DNA from: Actinomycetota bacterium
GTDB taxonomy: Bacteria > Actinomycetota > Actinomycetes > Actinomycetales > Microbacteriaceae
Direction: 5' to 3'
NCBI GenBank assembly: GCA_020161315.1
Contig: JAIUOH010000015.1
Span: 1-64,000 of the forward strand
Length of the DNA stretch: 64,000 bases
Positions within the stretch are counted from its first letter, which is position 1; every line of letters begins with the position of its first letter. The position numbers were made by a program, and so were the translations under genes. The notes beneath the pieces are model-generated. The model searched no databases, was not told where the DNA came from, and worked only from the letters and a program-made list of their open reading frames with translations. Below, one piece after another: positions 47,837-58,170 of this stretch.

Positions 47837-48837
47837 GCGAGGCACACATTACTTTGACCGAGCGCGAGTCGCTGCCGATCTCGAAGGCGATTAACGCCGG
47901 GCTGCGCGCCGCGATGGCTGGCGACGAGCGCGTCGTGCTGATGGGTGAAGACATCGGCCCGCTCGGCGGCGTGTTTCGCGTTACCGACGGCCTGCAGCGA
48001 GACTTCGGCTCGGCCCGCGTCATCGACACCCCACTCGCCGAGGCCGGCATCGTCGGCAGTGCGATCGGCCTCGCGATGGCGGGCTACCGCCCCGTCGTCG
48101 AGATTCAGTTCGACGGCTTCGTCTTCCCTGCCTTCAACCAGATCGTGACGCAGCTCGCGAAGCTGACGAGCCGCACCGACGGCAAGCAGTCGATGCCCGT
48201 GGTGATTCGCCTGCCCTACGGCGGTCACATCGGCGCGGTCGAGCACCACCAAGAAAGCCCCGAAGCGTATTTCGCGCACACCGCGGGCCTGCGCGTCGTA
48301 GCTCCTTCGAACGCGCACGACGCCTACTGGATGATTCAGCAGGCCATCAAGTCAGACGACCCCGTAATCTTTATGGAGCCGAAGGCGAAGTACTGGCAGA
48401 AGGGTGAGGTCGATCCGCACGCCCTGGCTGCGCCTCTGCACCGCACCGCTGTGGTGCGCGCGGGCAGCGACTGCACTGTCGTCGGCTTCGGCGCGATGGT
48501 GACCACGCTGCTGCAGGCAGCAGACCTTGCGGCGAGCGAGGGCACCACGCTCGAGGTGCTCGACCTGCGCAGCATCTCGCCCATCGACTACGACCCGATT
48601 CTCGCTTCGGTGCAGAAGACCGGCCGCCTCGTCGTCGCACAAGAGGCGCAGGGCAACGCGAGCGTCGGCAGCGAGATCGCCGCAACCATCGCCGAGCGCG
48701 CCTTCTACGCGCTGCAGGCGCCGCCGCTGCGCGTCAGCGGCTTCGATGTGCCGTTCCCCGCAGCCAAACTTGAGGGCGTCTACCTGCCAGACGCCGACCG
48801 CGTGCTCGAGGCCGTCGACCGAGCGCTCGACTACTGA
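47833..48837 (+). CDS. 2-oxoacid dehydrogenase E1 component, beta subunit
   Basis: A 334-residue E1-beta (transketolase pyrimidine and C-terminal domains). Landmarks are MGEDIGPLGGVFRVTDGL, DTPLAEAGIVGSAIGLAMAG, PVVEIQFDGFVFPAFNQI and the C-terminal EVLDLRSISPIDYDPI. It overlaps the alpha gene by 4 nt (ATGA) and forms the alpha2-beta2 E1 with it. Confidence 0.94.
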   Translation: MSEAHITLTERESLPISKAINAGLRAAMAGDERVVLMGEDIGPLGGVFRVTDGLQRDFGSARVIDTPLAEAGIVGSAIGLAMAGYRPVVEIQFDGFVFPAFNQIVTQLAKLTSRTDGKQSMPVVIRLPYGGHIGAVEHHQESPEAYFAHTAGLRVVAPSNAHDAYWMIQQAIKSDDPVIFMEPKAKYWQKGEVDPHALAAPLHRTAVVRAGSDCTVVGFGAMVTTLLQAADLAASEGTTLEVLDLRSISPIDYDPILASVQKTGRLVVAQEAQGNASVGSEIAATIAERAFYALQAPPLRVSGFDVPFPAAKLEGVYLPDADRVLEAVDRALDY

Positions 48838-48930
48838 CATCACCGCGCGACAACCGAGCCCCGGTCTCCGCGCGAGCACTAAACTTACGCCAACAGGCCA
48901 GCGGCCGAGCGAACTTCTGAGGAGCAACCG

Positions 48931-50268
<1,338 letters not shown>

Positions 50269-50325
50269 GTGATCACCTGACTGCCGGGCGGCGCTCGGTG
50301 CGCCCCACCCCCGCTCTCCTGCGAA

Positions 50326-50381
50326 TTCGGGTCGCAAATGGCTAGTCTGCACCCCGCGTGACCGTGCTTTTGCGACCCGAA
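50326..50381. repeat. 13-bp inverted repeat after the E2 gene
   Basis: TTCGGGTCGCAAA (50326-50338) pairs with TTTGCGACCCGAA (50369-50381) around a 30-nt loop. It may be a terminator-like or mobile palindrome; no T-run follows. Confidence 0.65.
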
Positions 50382-50421
50382 ATTTGGAAGGTAGGCCGCC
50401 CGGGTTCGGTAGTGTGAAGCC

Positions 50422-51999
50422 ATGACAGTTTCGGGGCGAGGATCGCGGCCGGCTGCCGTCGTTGGTGCCGGCCCGAACGGCCTCGCGGCTGCCGTGACGC
50501 TGGCCCGCGCGGGCGTGCCCGTCACTGTGTTCGAGGCCGCTGAAACCATTGGCGGCGGCACGCGAACCACCGCATTCGAGTTCGAAGAAAGCAACGCTTT
50601 CGGGTATTCGAATGGTGCCGCCACTGCGGCGGGGCAAGGCATACAAGCACCGGTGCTGCACGACGTGTGCTCGGCGATTCACCCCATGGCGCTCGCGACG
50701 GGTTTTTTCAAAGAGTTTGAGCTGACGCGCCGCATGGAGTTCGTGGTGCCAGATGCCTCGTATGCGAATCCGCTCGATGGCGCGGCTGGCGGCGCGCGTG
50801 ACGGTGCGGCGGGCCGCGCCGCGATCGCGTACCGCGACCTGGCCCGCACCGCATCGGAGCTCGGCCGCGACGGTGCAGCCTACGCCCGCTTCTATCGCCC
50901 ACTGCTCAGGCACCTAGACGGGGTGATCGACTTTGCGCTCGGCCCCTCGATGCTGCGCTGGCCCAGCAACCCGCTGGCCGCGCTCGCGACAGGACTGCGC
51001 ACGCTCGAGCAGGGCACTCCACTCTGGAACGCCAGGTTCACTGAAGAGGTCGCCCCCGCGCTCATCAGCGGGGTCGCCGCGCACAGCATCGGCCGCATGC
51101 CAAACCTCGCGACCGCGGGCGTCGGTGTCGTGCTCGGGGCGCTCGGTCACGCGAGCGGCTGGCCCGTGCCCGTGGGCGGCAGCCGCGCTATCACCGACGT
51201 GCTCGCCGCAGACCTTGTGGCGCATGGCGGGCAGATCGTCACAGACCACGCCATAGAAGACGTGCGCGAGCTCGATGACTTCGGCGTGAAGCTCTTCGAC
51301 ACCTCGGCCCGCGGCCTCGCGAACATCGCGGGGCGCGTGTTGCCCACTGGCTACCGACGCGCGCTCACGCGCTTTGCTTACGGCGACGGCGCGACCAAGG
51401 TCGACTTCGTGCTCAACGGGCCGATTCCATGGGCCGACCGCCGGGTCGCGCAAGCACCAACCGTGCACCTCGGCGGCACGCGCGCCGAGGGTGCCGAGGC
51501 AGAGCTCGCGGTGAGCCGCGGCCAGCACCCCGAACGGCCGTATGTTTTGCTCGCGCAGCCCACCGAGTTCGACCCGCTGCGCAACCCCGCGGGCGTTAAC
51601 GCCGTGTGGAGTTACACTCACGTGCCGAAGGGCTCAGACGTCGACGTGCAAGAACGCGTGATCGCCCAGATCGAGCGCTTTGCGCCGGGCTTCAGGGACC
51701 GAATTGTCGCGGTCAGGCAGGTCACCGCGGCCGCGCTCTCGCGCTACAACCGCAACTATCACGGCGGTGACTTCAGTGCTGGCGCAGTCAACCTGCGTCA
51801 GCTGCTGATACGGCCGACACTCTCACTCGACCCGCATCGCACCCCCGCGGCTAGTATTTATCTTGCATCGTCTTCGGCACCCCCCGGGCCTGGCGTGCAC
51901 GGCCTCGCCGGCTGGTACGCGGCGCGTTCAGCGCTGCGGCACGAGTATGGTCTCGCGGCACCTTCACTTGCAATCGGGGCTACTCGAACGGAGCCGTAG
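50422..51999 (+). CDS. Phytoene desaturase-like FAD oxidoreductase
   Basis: A 525-residue flavoprotein. The N-terminal VVGAGPNGLAAAVTLARAG and EAAETIGGGTRT are the FAD-binding start of the phytoene desaturase/PYROXD2 group, and the C-terminal SSSAPPGPGVHGLAGWYAARSAL is typical of the same group. Substrate is unknown; no carotenoid-pathway neighbours are present. It is followed, 2 bp later, by a membrane-protein gene. Confidence 0.87.
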   Translation: MTVSGRGSRPAAVVGAGPNGLAAAVTLARAGVPVTVFEAAETIGGGTRTTAFEFEESNAFGYSNGAATAAGQGIQAPVLHDVCSAIHPMALATGFFKEFELTRRMEFVVPDASYANPLDGAAGGARDGAAGRAAIAYRDLARTASELGRDGAAYARFYRPLLRHLDGVIDFALGPSMLRWPSNPLAALATGLRTLEQGTPLWNARFTEEVAPALISGVAAHSIGRMPNLATAGVGVVLGALGHASGWPVPVGGSRAITDVLAADLVAHGGQIVTDHAIEDVRELDDFGVKLFDTSARGLANIAGRVLPTGYRRALTRFAYGDGATKVDFVLNGPIPWADRRVAQAPTVHLGGTRAEGAEAELAVSRGQHPERPYVLLAQPTEFDPLRNPAGVNAVWSYTHVPKGSDVDVQERVIAQIERFAPGFRDRIVAVRQVTAAALSRYNRNYHGGDFSAGAVNLRQLLIRPTLSLDPHRTPAASIYLASSSAPPGPGVHGLAGWYAARSALRHEYGLAAPSLAIGATRTEP

Positions 52000-52001
52000 C
52001 A

Positions 52002-53165
52002 ATGCGTCGCAGCACGAAAGCACTCATTGGAGTGGGCTTGGCAGTCGTTCTGCTCGCTGGCGGCGCGGGCGTCTGGGCGCTGATGCGTGACCGCGGGGGC
52101 GATCCCGCGTCGGTCGTACGCGAATATCTTGACGCGATCGCTGCCGGTGACGCGACCAAGGCAAACGAGATGGTCGACTTCGCGCACGAGACCGAAAGTG
52201 GTGAAGCGCTCACCGCGGCTGACGGCATACTGCTGAACGATAAAGCGCTTGCGACTGCGACAGAGCGCATCAAGGTCAAGCAGGTCGAGACCATTAAGCA
52301 GAGCGAGGATCGCGCGCTCGTGCAGGCGACGGTCACCCTTGCGGGCGAGACATTCAGCTATGGACTTGAGCTCACAGGCGAGCCCGGCGGTCGGTTCGAA
52401 GACACGAGCTGGCGGGTAGCGAAGCCGTACATCAACATCGTGGTGGTGAAAGTGGAGCCCAACATCGATGGCGTCGACGTGCCGCCCACCGCAAAGATCG
52501 CAGGGCAGACTGTGCCGGTTGAAAATCGCTTTCCGGGCAAGCCCTGGTTCGCGGTCGCTATGTTGTACCCCGGCGTGTACCCGGCCTCGGTCGACGGTGG
52601 CGAATACTTTGTCGCGGCCGAGGGCGAGGTGCTGGCCAAGCCCCTCACCAAAGAGGGCGCCGACAGGCTGCAGAACCTGCCGATCGACCTGCTCGTCGGT
52701 AACGGGGGCAAACCAGACCTGGTGCTGCCGCTCGCCACAAGTGACGGCTTCGACGAGGCGCTGGTAGCCGATGCGGTGCGTGTTGGCCAGGCGTGTGCGG
52801 GTGCCGCAGACAGGCTTGTGCGCACCGAGAAGGGGCTGGTGATCTGCCCAAAGCAGACGGCGGTGAGCGTGATCGACTACTGTGACGCGCACCCCGATGC
52901 TGAGCGCAATCCGCGGTCAGAGGGCAACTACCTCTGTGAAGAGTACAGAGGCCTCACGCCGCTACGTGGCGCACTGAGAGTTGAGGCGATCAATACCGAG
53001 GTGCTGCGCGACGTGAACGGCAGCGTTTTCAACCTCACCGTCGGCAGCTACCGCTTCACCGATGAGAACGGGGCCACACACGAGGCGGCGCTGCGCGATG
53101 TCTGGGTGCAGTGGTTTGAGGGCAAGCCAATGATTGTCGACGGGAGCTTCGACGAGGCGTACTGA
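52002..53165 (+). CDS. Single-pass membrane protein with NTF2-like N-terminal domain
   Basis: A 387-residue protein with one N-terminal membrane segment (about 7-28) and an extracytoplasmic part. The first portion (ASVVREYLDAIAAGDATKANEMVD) resembles NTF2-like/DUF4878 proteins. Four or more cysteines occur in the later part (about 265-315). No enzymatic motif is seen. It starts 2 bp after the preceding gene. Confidence 0.7.
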   Translation: MRRSTKALIGVGLAVVLLAGGAGVWALMRDRGGDPASVVREYLDAIAAGDATKANEMVDFAHETESGEALTAADGILLNDKALATATERIKVKQVETIKQSEDRALVQATVTLAGETFSYGLELTGEPGGRFEDTSWRVAKPYINIVVVKVEPNIDGVDVPPTAKIAGQTVPVENRFPGKPWFAVAMLYPGVYPASVDGGEYFVAAEGEVLAKPLTKEGADRLQNLPIDLLVGNGGKPDLVLPLATSDGFDEALVADAVRVGQACAGAADRLVRTEKGLVICPKQTAVSVIDYCDAHPDAERNPRSEGNYLCEEYRGLTPLRGALRVEAINTEVLRDVNGSVFNLTVGSYRFTDENGATHEAALRDVWVQWFEGKPMIVDGSFDEAY

Positions 53166-53649
53166 GCGGGCTGCGCTTCTTGCGGGAGCTTCGCGCGAGT
53201 GAGGCCGTGAGATATTTCTCGGAGATTGCGTAATAGAGGTAGACCTCGCGGCGGCGCGCGGGTTACACTCCAATTTCGAGTGTTGCATTGCGGAGGGATC
53301 CCGCACGCTGCGTGACACGGCCACAAGCCGAACCATATGCAGGGCCACAGGTCAGGCTCGCTCGTTCTCTCAGCCCGTGTCATAAGAGCGCCCCAGGGGT
53401 GCTATTTCGACCAGGGTGCGTCCCCCGAATCGATCCGTGATGCGGCGCACCTGAAAACAGTGATCGCTACGTTGTTGTCGTCGGCTTCTGACGCAGTGGT
53501 GTCACCGCCTCCCGCAGCAGAACGCTTTGCGTTCCGCCCAAGGCGGTCAGCGCAGCAAAGCCTTCCTCCGCCGCCTTGCGCTCACGGTTTTCAGGCACGT
53601 CTTCGCTACGAACTGATTCGGGAGAAGCACCCTACCGAAAAGGAGCCGA
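53166..53649. other. 484-bp gene-free region, possible long leader
   Basis: No coding potential is seen on either strand. TGACACGG (53313-53320) and CCGTGTCA (53375-53382) form an 8-bp pairing, and AAGGCGG.../CCGCCTT near 53548-53585 gives a second. These could be structure in the malic enzyme leader or an unannotated RNA. It does not resemble RNase P RNA, tmRNA or 4.5S RNA by eye. Confidence 0.4.
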
Positions 53650-54882
53650 ATGTCTTTGCCAACCCTAGAAACCACACCAGATCTTGCCGCCGAGCAGGTC
53701 GCTGTGCTCGCCGCAGAAGAGGTGCTCGCGAAAGCGCAGAGCATCTCAGAAGAAGAAATCTTTGCCGCTCACGAGGGCGGCAAGCTGAGCGTCGAGCTCA
53801 CAGAACCGCTCGTTGACAGGCGTGATCTCTCGATCGCCTACACCCCCGGCGTAGCGCAGGTCAGCCGCGCAATCGCAGCCCAGCCCGAGCTTGCGAAGAC
53901 CCACACCTGGGCGTCGCGGCTTGTCGCCGTCGTGTCTGACGGCACCGCGGTGCTTGGCCTTGGCGATATCGGAGTGAGCGCCTCGCTGCCCGTCATGGAG
54001 GGCAAGAGCGCACTGTTCAAGCGCTTTGGCGGCGTGAACTCGATTCCGATTGTGCTCGACACCACCGACCCCGACGAGTTCGTCGAGACCATCGTGCGCA
54101 TCGCGCCAAGCTTCGGTGCGGTGAACCTCGAAGACATCTCGGCGCCCCGCTGCTTCGAGATCGAGCAGCGACTCATCGAGGCGCTCGACATGCCGGTAAT
54201 GCACGACGACCAGCACGGCACCGCGGTGGTGGTGCTCGCCGCGCTCACGAACGCGCTGAAAGTCGTCGGCAAGACGCTCGCCGACACCCGCATCGTGATC
54301 GCCGGCGCTGGTGCCGCGGGTATTGCCGTCGCCGAGATTCTGCTCGCCTCAGGTGTGACTGACCTCATCGTGGTCGATTCACGGGGCACGCTGCACACCG
54401 AGCGCGACGACATCGAGCACATGAAGCTCGATATGGCGCAGCGCAGCAACCCGCGCGGCGTCGCGGGTGGCACCGCTGAGGCGCTGCAGGGCGCCGACGT
54501 CTTTATTGGGGTGTCGTCATCGAAGGTGCCCGAGGATCACATCGCCGCAATGGCAGAGCACGCGATTGTGTTCGCGCTCTCAAACCCGGATCCAGAGGTC
54601 GACCCTGTGGTGGCGCAGCGGCACGCGGCGGTTGTTGCCACCGGTCGAAGCGACTACCCGAATCAGATCAACAACGTGCTGGCTTTTCCCGGAATCTTCC
54701 GCGGCGCACTCGACGCGGGGGCGCGTCGCATCACCCTCGAGATGAAGCTCGCCGCAGCGGCCGCGATCGCAGGCCTCGTCGCTGATCCCACGCCAGAAAT
54801 GATTGTGCCAAACCCGTTTGCACCCGGAGTGGCAGAAGCGGTTGCAGAGGCCGTGGTACGCTGCGCGAGGGCGGGGGAGTAA
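53650..54882 (+). CDS. NAD(P)-dependent malic enzyme
   Basis: A 410-residue malic enzyme of the short bacterial type, decarboxylating malate to pyruvate. Visible are LSIAYTPGVAQVSRAI, VVSDGTAVLGLGDIG, PVMEGKSALFKRFGG, MHDDQHGTAVVVLAAL and the cofactor motif GAGAAGIAVAEILL. AAAGGAGCCGA precedes the ATG, a good ribosome binding site. Coenzyme preference is not clear from sequence. Confidence 0.94.
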   Translation: MSLPTLETTPDLAAEQVAVLAAEEVLAKAQSISEEEIFAAHEGGKLSVELTEPLVDRRDLSIAYTPGVAQVSRAIAAQPELAKTHTWASRLVAVVSDGTAVLGLGDIGVSASLPVMEGKSALFKRFGGVNSIPIVLDTTDPDEFVETIVRIAPSFGAVNLEDISAPRCFEIEQRLIEALDMPVMHDDQHGTAVVVLAALTNALKVVGKTLADTRIVIAGAGAAGIAVAEILLASGVTDLIVVDSRGTLHTERDDIEHMKLDMAQRSNPRGVAGGTAEALQGADVFIGVSSSKVPEDHIAAMAEHAIVFALSNPDPEVDPVVAQRHAAVVATGRSDYPNQINNVLAFPGIFRGALDAGARRITLEMKLAAAAAIAGLVADPTPEMIVPNPFAPGVAEAVAEAVVRCARAGE

Positions 54883-54905
54883 CCGCAAAGTAGTTTCTGA
54901 AACGC

Positions 54906-54939
54906 CACGGGCCCGGCCGCAATTGCGACCGGGCCCGTG
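54906..54939. terminator. Bidirectional terminator between malic enzyme and aquaporin
   Basis: CACGGGCCCGG (54906-54916) and CCGGGCCCGTG (54929-54939) form an 11-bp stem between convergent genes. Confidence 0.82.
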
Positions 54940-54963
54940 TGCGTAATGCGAGGCGAGCGAGGG

Positions 54964-55602
54964 CTACGCCTTCTTGACGTCGTCTGCGTTCAGCACGCGG
55001 AACGCGATTGCAGCGAGGGCAGCGCCCACGAGCGGTGCAACAACGTAGAGCCACATGTTTGCCCACTCGAACTGGCCGTTGATTGCCAGGCCGAATGCGA
55101 CTGCGGGGTTGAAGCCGCCGCCCGAGATGCTGCCGACGGTAGCAGCGCCGACGAACACGGTCGAACCGATTGCGAGGCCGTAGAACGAGTTGCCGTCGTT
55201 ATCCTTCGAGGTTGCGACGTTCAGCACGACGTAGACGAGGATGAAGGTGAAGATCATCTCGACGAGGAACGCGGGCAGGGTCTCGATCTGGGTTGCGGCC
55301 TCGGGAGCGGGGAAGACCGCCATGCCGATGAGCGCGCCGAGTGCGCCACCCACGAGCTGGGCGATTACGTAGGCAACGAAGTCGCCAGCGCCGATGCCGC
55401 CACGCAGCCAGACGCCGAGCGAGACAGCGGGGTTGAGGTGCGCGCCCGAGATGTGCCCGGTTGCGTACACGAGCACCATCAGCGCGAAGCCGATTGCGAG
55501 GGGGGTGAAGTCACCAGCGTTGTTGATTGCGCCGATGATTGCGAAGACGAAGAGCAGGGTAGCGAGAAGCTCAGCCACCACGTTGCGAACTGTACCGGTC
55601 AT
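54964..55602 (-). CDS. Aquaporin / MIP-family channel
   Basis: A 212-residue channel with six membrane segments and both NPA boxes (HLNPAVSLG and GFNPAVAFG). Residue spacing fits a water-type channel more than GlpF, which has insertions near the second box, but selectivity is not proven. A good candidate for osmotic adaptation. Confidence 0.93.
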   Translation of the reverse strand: MTGTVRNVVAELLATLLFVFAIIGAINNAGDFTPLAIGFALMVLVYATGHISGAHLNPAVSLGVWLRGGIGAGDFVAYVIAQLVGGALGALIGMAVFPAPEAATQIETLPAFLVEMIFTFILVYVVLNVATSKDNDGNSFYGLAIGSTVFVGAATVGSISGGGFNPAVAFGLAINGQFEWANMWLYVVAPLVGAALAAIAFRVLNADDVKKA

Positions 55603-55791
55603 GTCGGTTCTACTTTCTTCAGTGTGGGTATTTCCCAGCTAACACACAATTATGGCAAGACTGTGTGCCCCGGGGCAGGTGCGCGGTGGGCGGGTTTCGT
55701 TTCGGCACGAATGTTGCGGGGGTAGCAGCCGCGATATTGAGGCATCTCGTAGCAAATCGCATGTGCCCGTGACGCGGTCGCGCAGTAGTCG

Positions 55792-56253
55792 TTATGAGTC
55801 GCAGCGCAGGTTGGCGCTGAGGTAGCCGGGGGATTGATGTGTAGGGGCGTCGAATTCTTTCCCGGTTTCGATGTATTCGGCTGAGATTGGCATGCGGTTG
55901 AGTACGTAGCGATCGTCGATGAGTTTCTGAGTGAAATTATCGGCATTGAAACTTACGACATACTCGCCGTCTATGAAGCTCCCGCTACCGATGCCTTGGT
56001 AAAGGTCTGTGGGTAGCCCGAAATCAAAGAATCCGACTTCCCCATTCTGTTTCGCCACCACTCCGTAGACGCTTCCACCATCGCAGTCAGCTGTTTCGGG
56101 GTGCACGACCACAGTTCTCGTCTGGCCGTCGCGTTCGTACTCGAGAGTGATCGATTGGGTCGGTTGCACGGTGCATGCAACGAGCATCGCCGCAAGACCA
56201 ACGGCTGCGACAGCGAGCACTGCACTTGCTTTGTGTCTGATCAGCGCTGCCAA
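55792..56253 (-). CDS. Lipoprotein of WXG100 locus 3
   Basis: A 153-residue predicted lipoprotein (lipobox LVAC in LAAMLVACTVQPTQ). The mature domain has two further cysteines and beta-rich segments. The TTG start at 56253, preceded by AAGGAG with 8-nt spacing, overlaps the preceding WXG-type gene by 13 nt. It is not similar by eye to the locus 1 lipoproteins, but holds the same place in its operon. Confidence 0.75.
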   Translation of the reverse strand: MAALIRHKASAVLAVAAVGLAAMLVACTVQPTQSITLEYERDGQTRTVVVHPETADCDGGSVYGVVAKQNGEVGFFDFGLPTDLYQGIGSGSFIDGEYVVSFNADNFTQKLIDDRYVLNRMPISAEYIETGKEFDAPTHQSPGYLSANLRCDS

Positions 56254-56525
56254 GCTGACGCTCCTTTTCGGTCGAAGTCATGCACTCCGACGAGTGACTG
56301 CACAGCGAGCCCTCTAATTGCCTCGCCGAGATGCCTCATTGCGAGCAGATTTGCCTCGCTGCGTTGAAGTGCCTGCATCGCTGACACTTGAGCATCGCCA
56401 GCCCAAGCACCACTGAGCTCGACGATGCGATGATGCAGCCGCTCGAGTTCAAGTTCTATTCCGGTGATGTCGGCCTCAATGTTTTTGAGCGCTGCAGCCG
56501 CGGCTGCGCCTTTGACGCGGATCAT
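56241..56525 (-). CDS. Small WXG100-family protein (locus 3)
   Basis: A 94-residue protein predicted as a helical hairpin with the turn LSGAWAGDAQVSAM (W-A-G), the defining ESAT-6/WXG100 pattern and length. The ATG overlaps the preceding gene by 4 nt. This is the clearest single WXG100 protein in the window. Confidence 0.82.
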   Translation of the reverse strand: MIRVKGAAAAAALKNIEADITGIELELERLHHRIVELSGAWAGDAQVSAMQALQRSEANLLAMRHLGEAIRGLAVQSLVGVHDFDRKGASAWQR

Positions 56526-56836
56526 GAAATTTGCCTTGTTGTTGAGCCGTTGCTCGTGTCGAGCTCTGGAAAGACTTCGGTGAGGGCTCGTAGCGGTTGT
56601 CGGCCCTGCATAATCTCAGCGAGGAAATCCCGGGCCTGCTGTGGTAGCTCTGTGTTTGAGAGTAGGGTCTCGAGCTCTTGCTGCATGAGTTCGGCGATGG
56701 GGCAGGAGGCTGAAAGGCCAGGGAAGATCTCGCTCTGCTGGCCGAAGTGCTGGCTGTTTGGGTCGGGCGCAAAAAAGCGTCGAATCTCTGCATCAGAGAG
56801 TTCATCGGTTGGCTCGGGCCAGGTCAACAACGTCAT
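56522..56836 (-). CDS. Small acidic protein of locus 3
   Basis: A 104-residue protein (MTLLTWPEPTDELSDAEI) with a helical central part (PIAELMQQELETLLSNTELP). It is not recognised. It starts 6 bp after the large gene and overlaps the small WXG gene by 4 nt, so it belongs to the same operon. Confidence 0.65.
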   Translation of the reverse strand: MTLLTWPEPTDELSDAEIRRFFAPDPNSQHFGQQSEIFPGLSASCPIAELMQQELETLLSNTELPQQARDFLAEIMQGRQPLRALTEVFPELDTSNGSTTRQIS

Positions 56837-56842
56837 GGTGGT

Positions 56843-58042
56843 TCAGGCCCCCTTCATCGCAGGTACGGGAAAGGACGAGACGAACTTTTCGAGTTCAATG
56901 ACCTGAAGGTTTGATTTTGCCGCCTCTACCAGGTCACGCGCCATCTCGATTTTGGAGTAGATGTCTCTCACGTCCATGCCGATTTTGAGCAGCAGGAGCC
57001 AGTGGGCCGGCGAAATCTTCTTTTTGTTGCCGAAAAGATTCTTCTCGGCGAAAAGGATGGCACCCTCGGCCGCGATGCTGAGCAACAGGTCCCTGGTTTG
57101 CTGCGCAATATCGGCGATCTGGTCTATGAGTTGAGTAAACCGCCTAGTAGCAGCCTGAATTTCTCGGCTCCCCGAGTACATCGCCGACAGCAGATCGACG
57201 AAGTACTCCTGCGCGCTGTTCGCCGAGAAGCCTTGCCAGTGCACCGCCACACGTGCGGCTGTCGCTCGAATCGCGTCATGCGCTGCACTGCTGAGCCCGA
57301 CTGCGCCACCACCGTTCTCAGCCGCAACCATCTGGCAGAAGTGCCGAAGGTCACCCCAGGGCCCACCGAACACCTTCATGAGCTCTTCGAGCAAACCTGC
57401 TTGGCCGGTTTCTTCAAGAGCCACACCGAGGTAGAAGCCCACATCGAGAGCATCTCCCGGTATGAGCATCGCGGGCAGGTCGTTGAGCTCGGGCGAGGGC
57501 AGCCCCGGGTCGAGATAAAACGAAGTGCCCCGTGTCACTCTCTCAACTAGGCCATCAGAGACGCGGTCAGACTCCGGTGCAACGTGACCCTCATGGCCCA
57601 GCCTCCTCTGCGCAAGATCGTTCATTTCCGAGAGATGTGTGGTTTGGTACAGGCCGGGGTCTACACGATCCATCTCGGCGCTTGCCATAAGATCTGCATT
57701 TTGCGCCTCGACTGCCACTCGGTTGAGTTCGACATTCACGCCCTCTAGGCAGCTTTCCAAATGCCGAACCCACTGCACGACAACCGATTTGACCCGGGAG
57801 GCGGCAGGCAAGATGTCTGCAAAGAGTGGGTAGCCTCCGTGATTTGCGATCTCGTACTCGTCGAGGCGGCCTGCTGCGGTACCGAACTCTGCGGCGTATG
57901 CACTGAACACCGTTGCTTGAAGCTGAAGATCTGCGGGAGAAAGCCAGAAATCGACCGCGGCAATCAGCTCTTCTCGTGAGTAGAGCGAGGGCTGCCAAAG
58001 CACATCTTTGTCAAATGCCGCGATGCTCGGGGAAATGTGCAC
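56843..58042 (-). CDS. WXG100-like large protein (locus 3)
   Basis: A 399-residue protein. N-terminal helical region (about 25-115, ending VKSVVVQWVRHLESCLEGVNVEL), a central part with PGLPSPELNDLPAMLIPGD, and a WXG-like hairpin at about 260-320 (ARVAVHWQGFSANSAQEYF) followed by ILFAEKNLFGNKKKISPAH. It lacks the tail domain of the locus 1 and 2 proteins. GTG start at 58042 with GAGG upstream. Domain order suggests an ESX-type substrate; function unknown. Confidence 0.68.
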   Translation of the reverse strand: MHISPSIAAFDKDVLWQPSLYSREELIAAVDFWLSPADLQLQATVFSAYAAEFGTAAGRLDEYEIANHGGYPLFADILPAASRVKSVVVQWVRHLESCLEGVNVELNRVAVEAQNADLMASAEMDRVDPGLYQTTHLSEMNDLAQRRLGHEGHVAPESDRVSDGLVERVTRGTSFYLDPGLPSPELNDLPAMLIPGDALDVGFYLGVALEETGQAGLLEELMKVFGGPWGDLRHFCQMVAAENGGGAVGLSSAAHDAIRATAARVAVHWQGFSANSAQEYFVDLLSAMYSGSREIQAATRRFTQLIDQIADIAQQTRDLLLSIAAEGAILFAEKNLFGNKKKISPAHWLLLLKIGMDVRDIYSKIEMARDLVEAAKSNLQVIELEKFVSSFPVPAMKGA

Positions 58043-58170
58043 TATTGCCTCTGTTTCGAATTCAGATGTGAGATCCCCGTCAAAAGGCTATCCTGCCCAC
58101 TCGCCTTCGGTCAATTTGTGCGGCTTTGCTGAGCACCGCAGTGACCCGCTGCCTTGTGAGTTCTGCCGCG

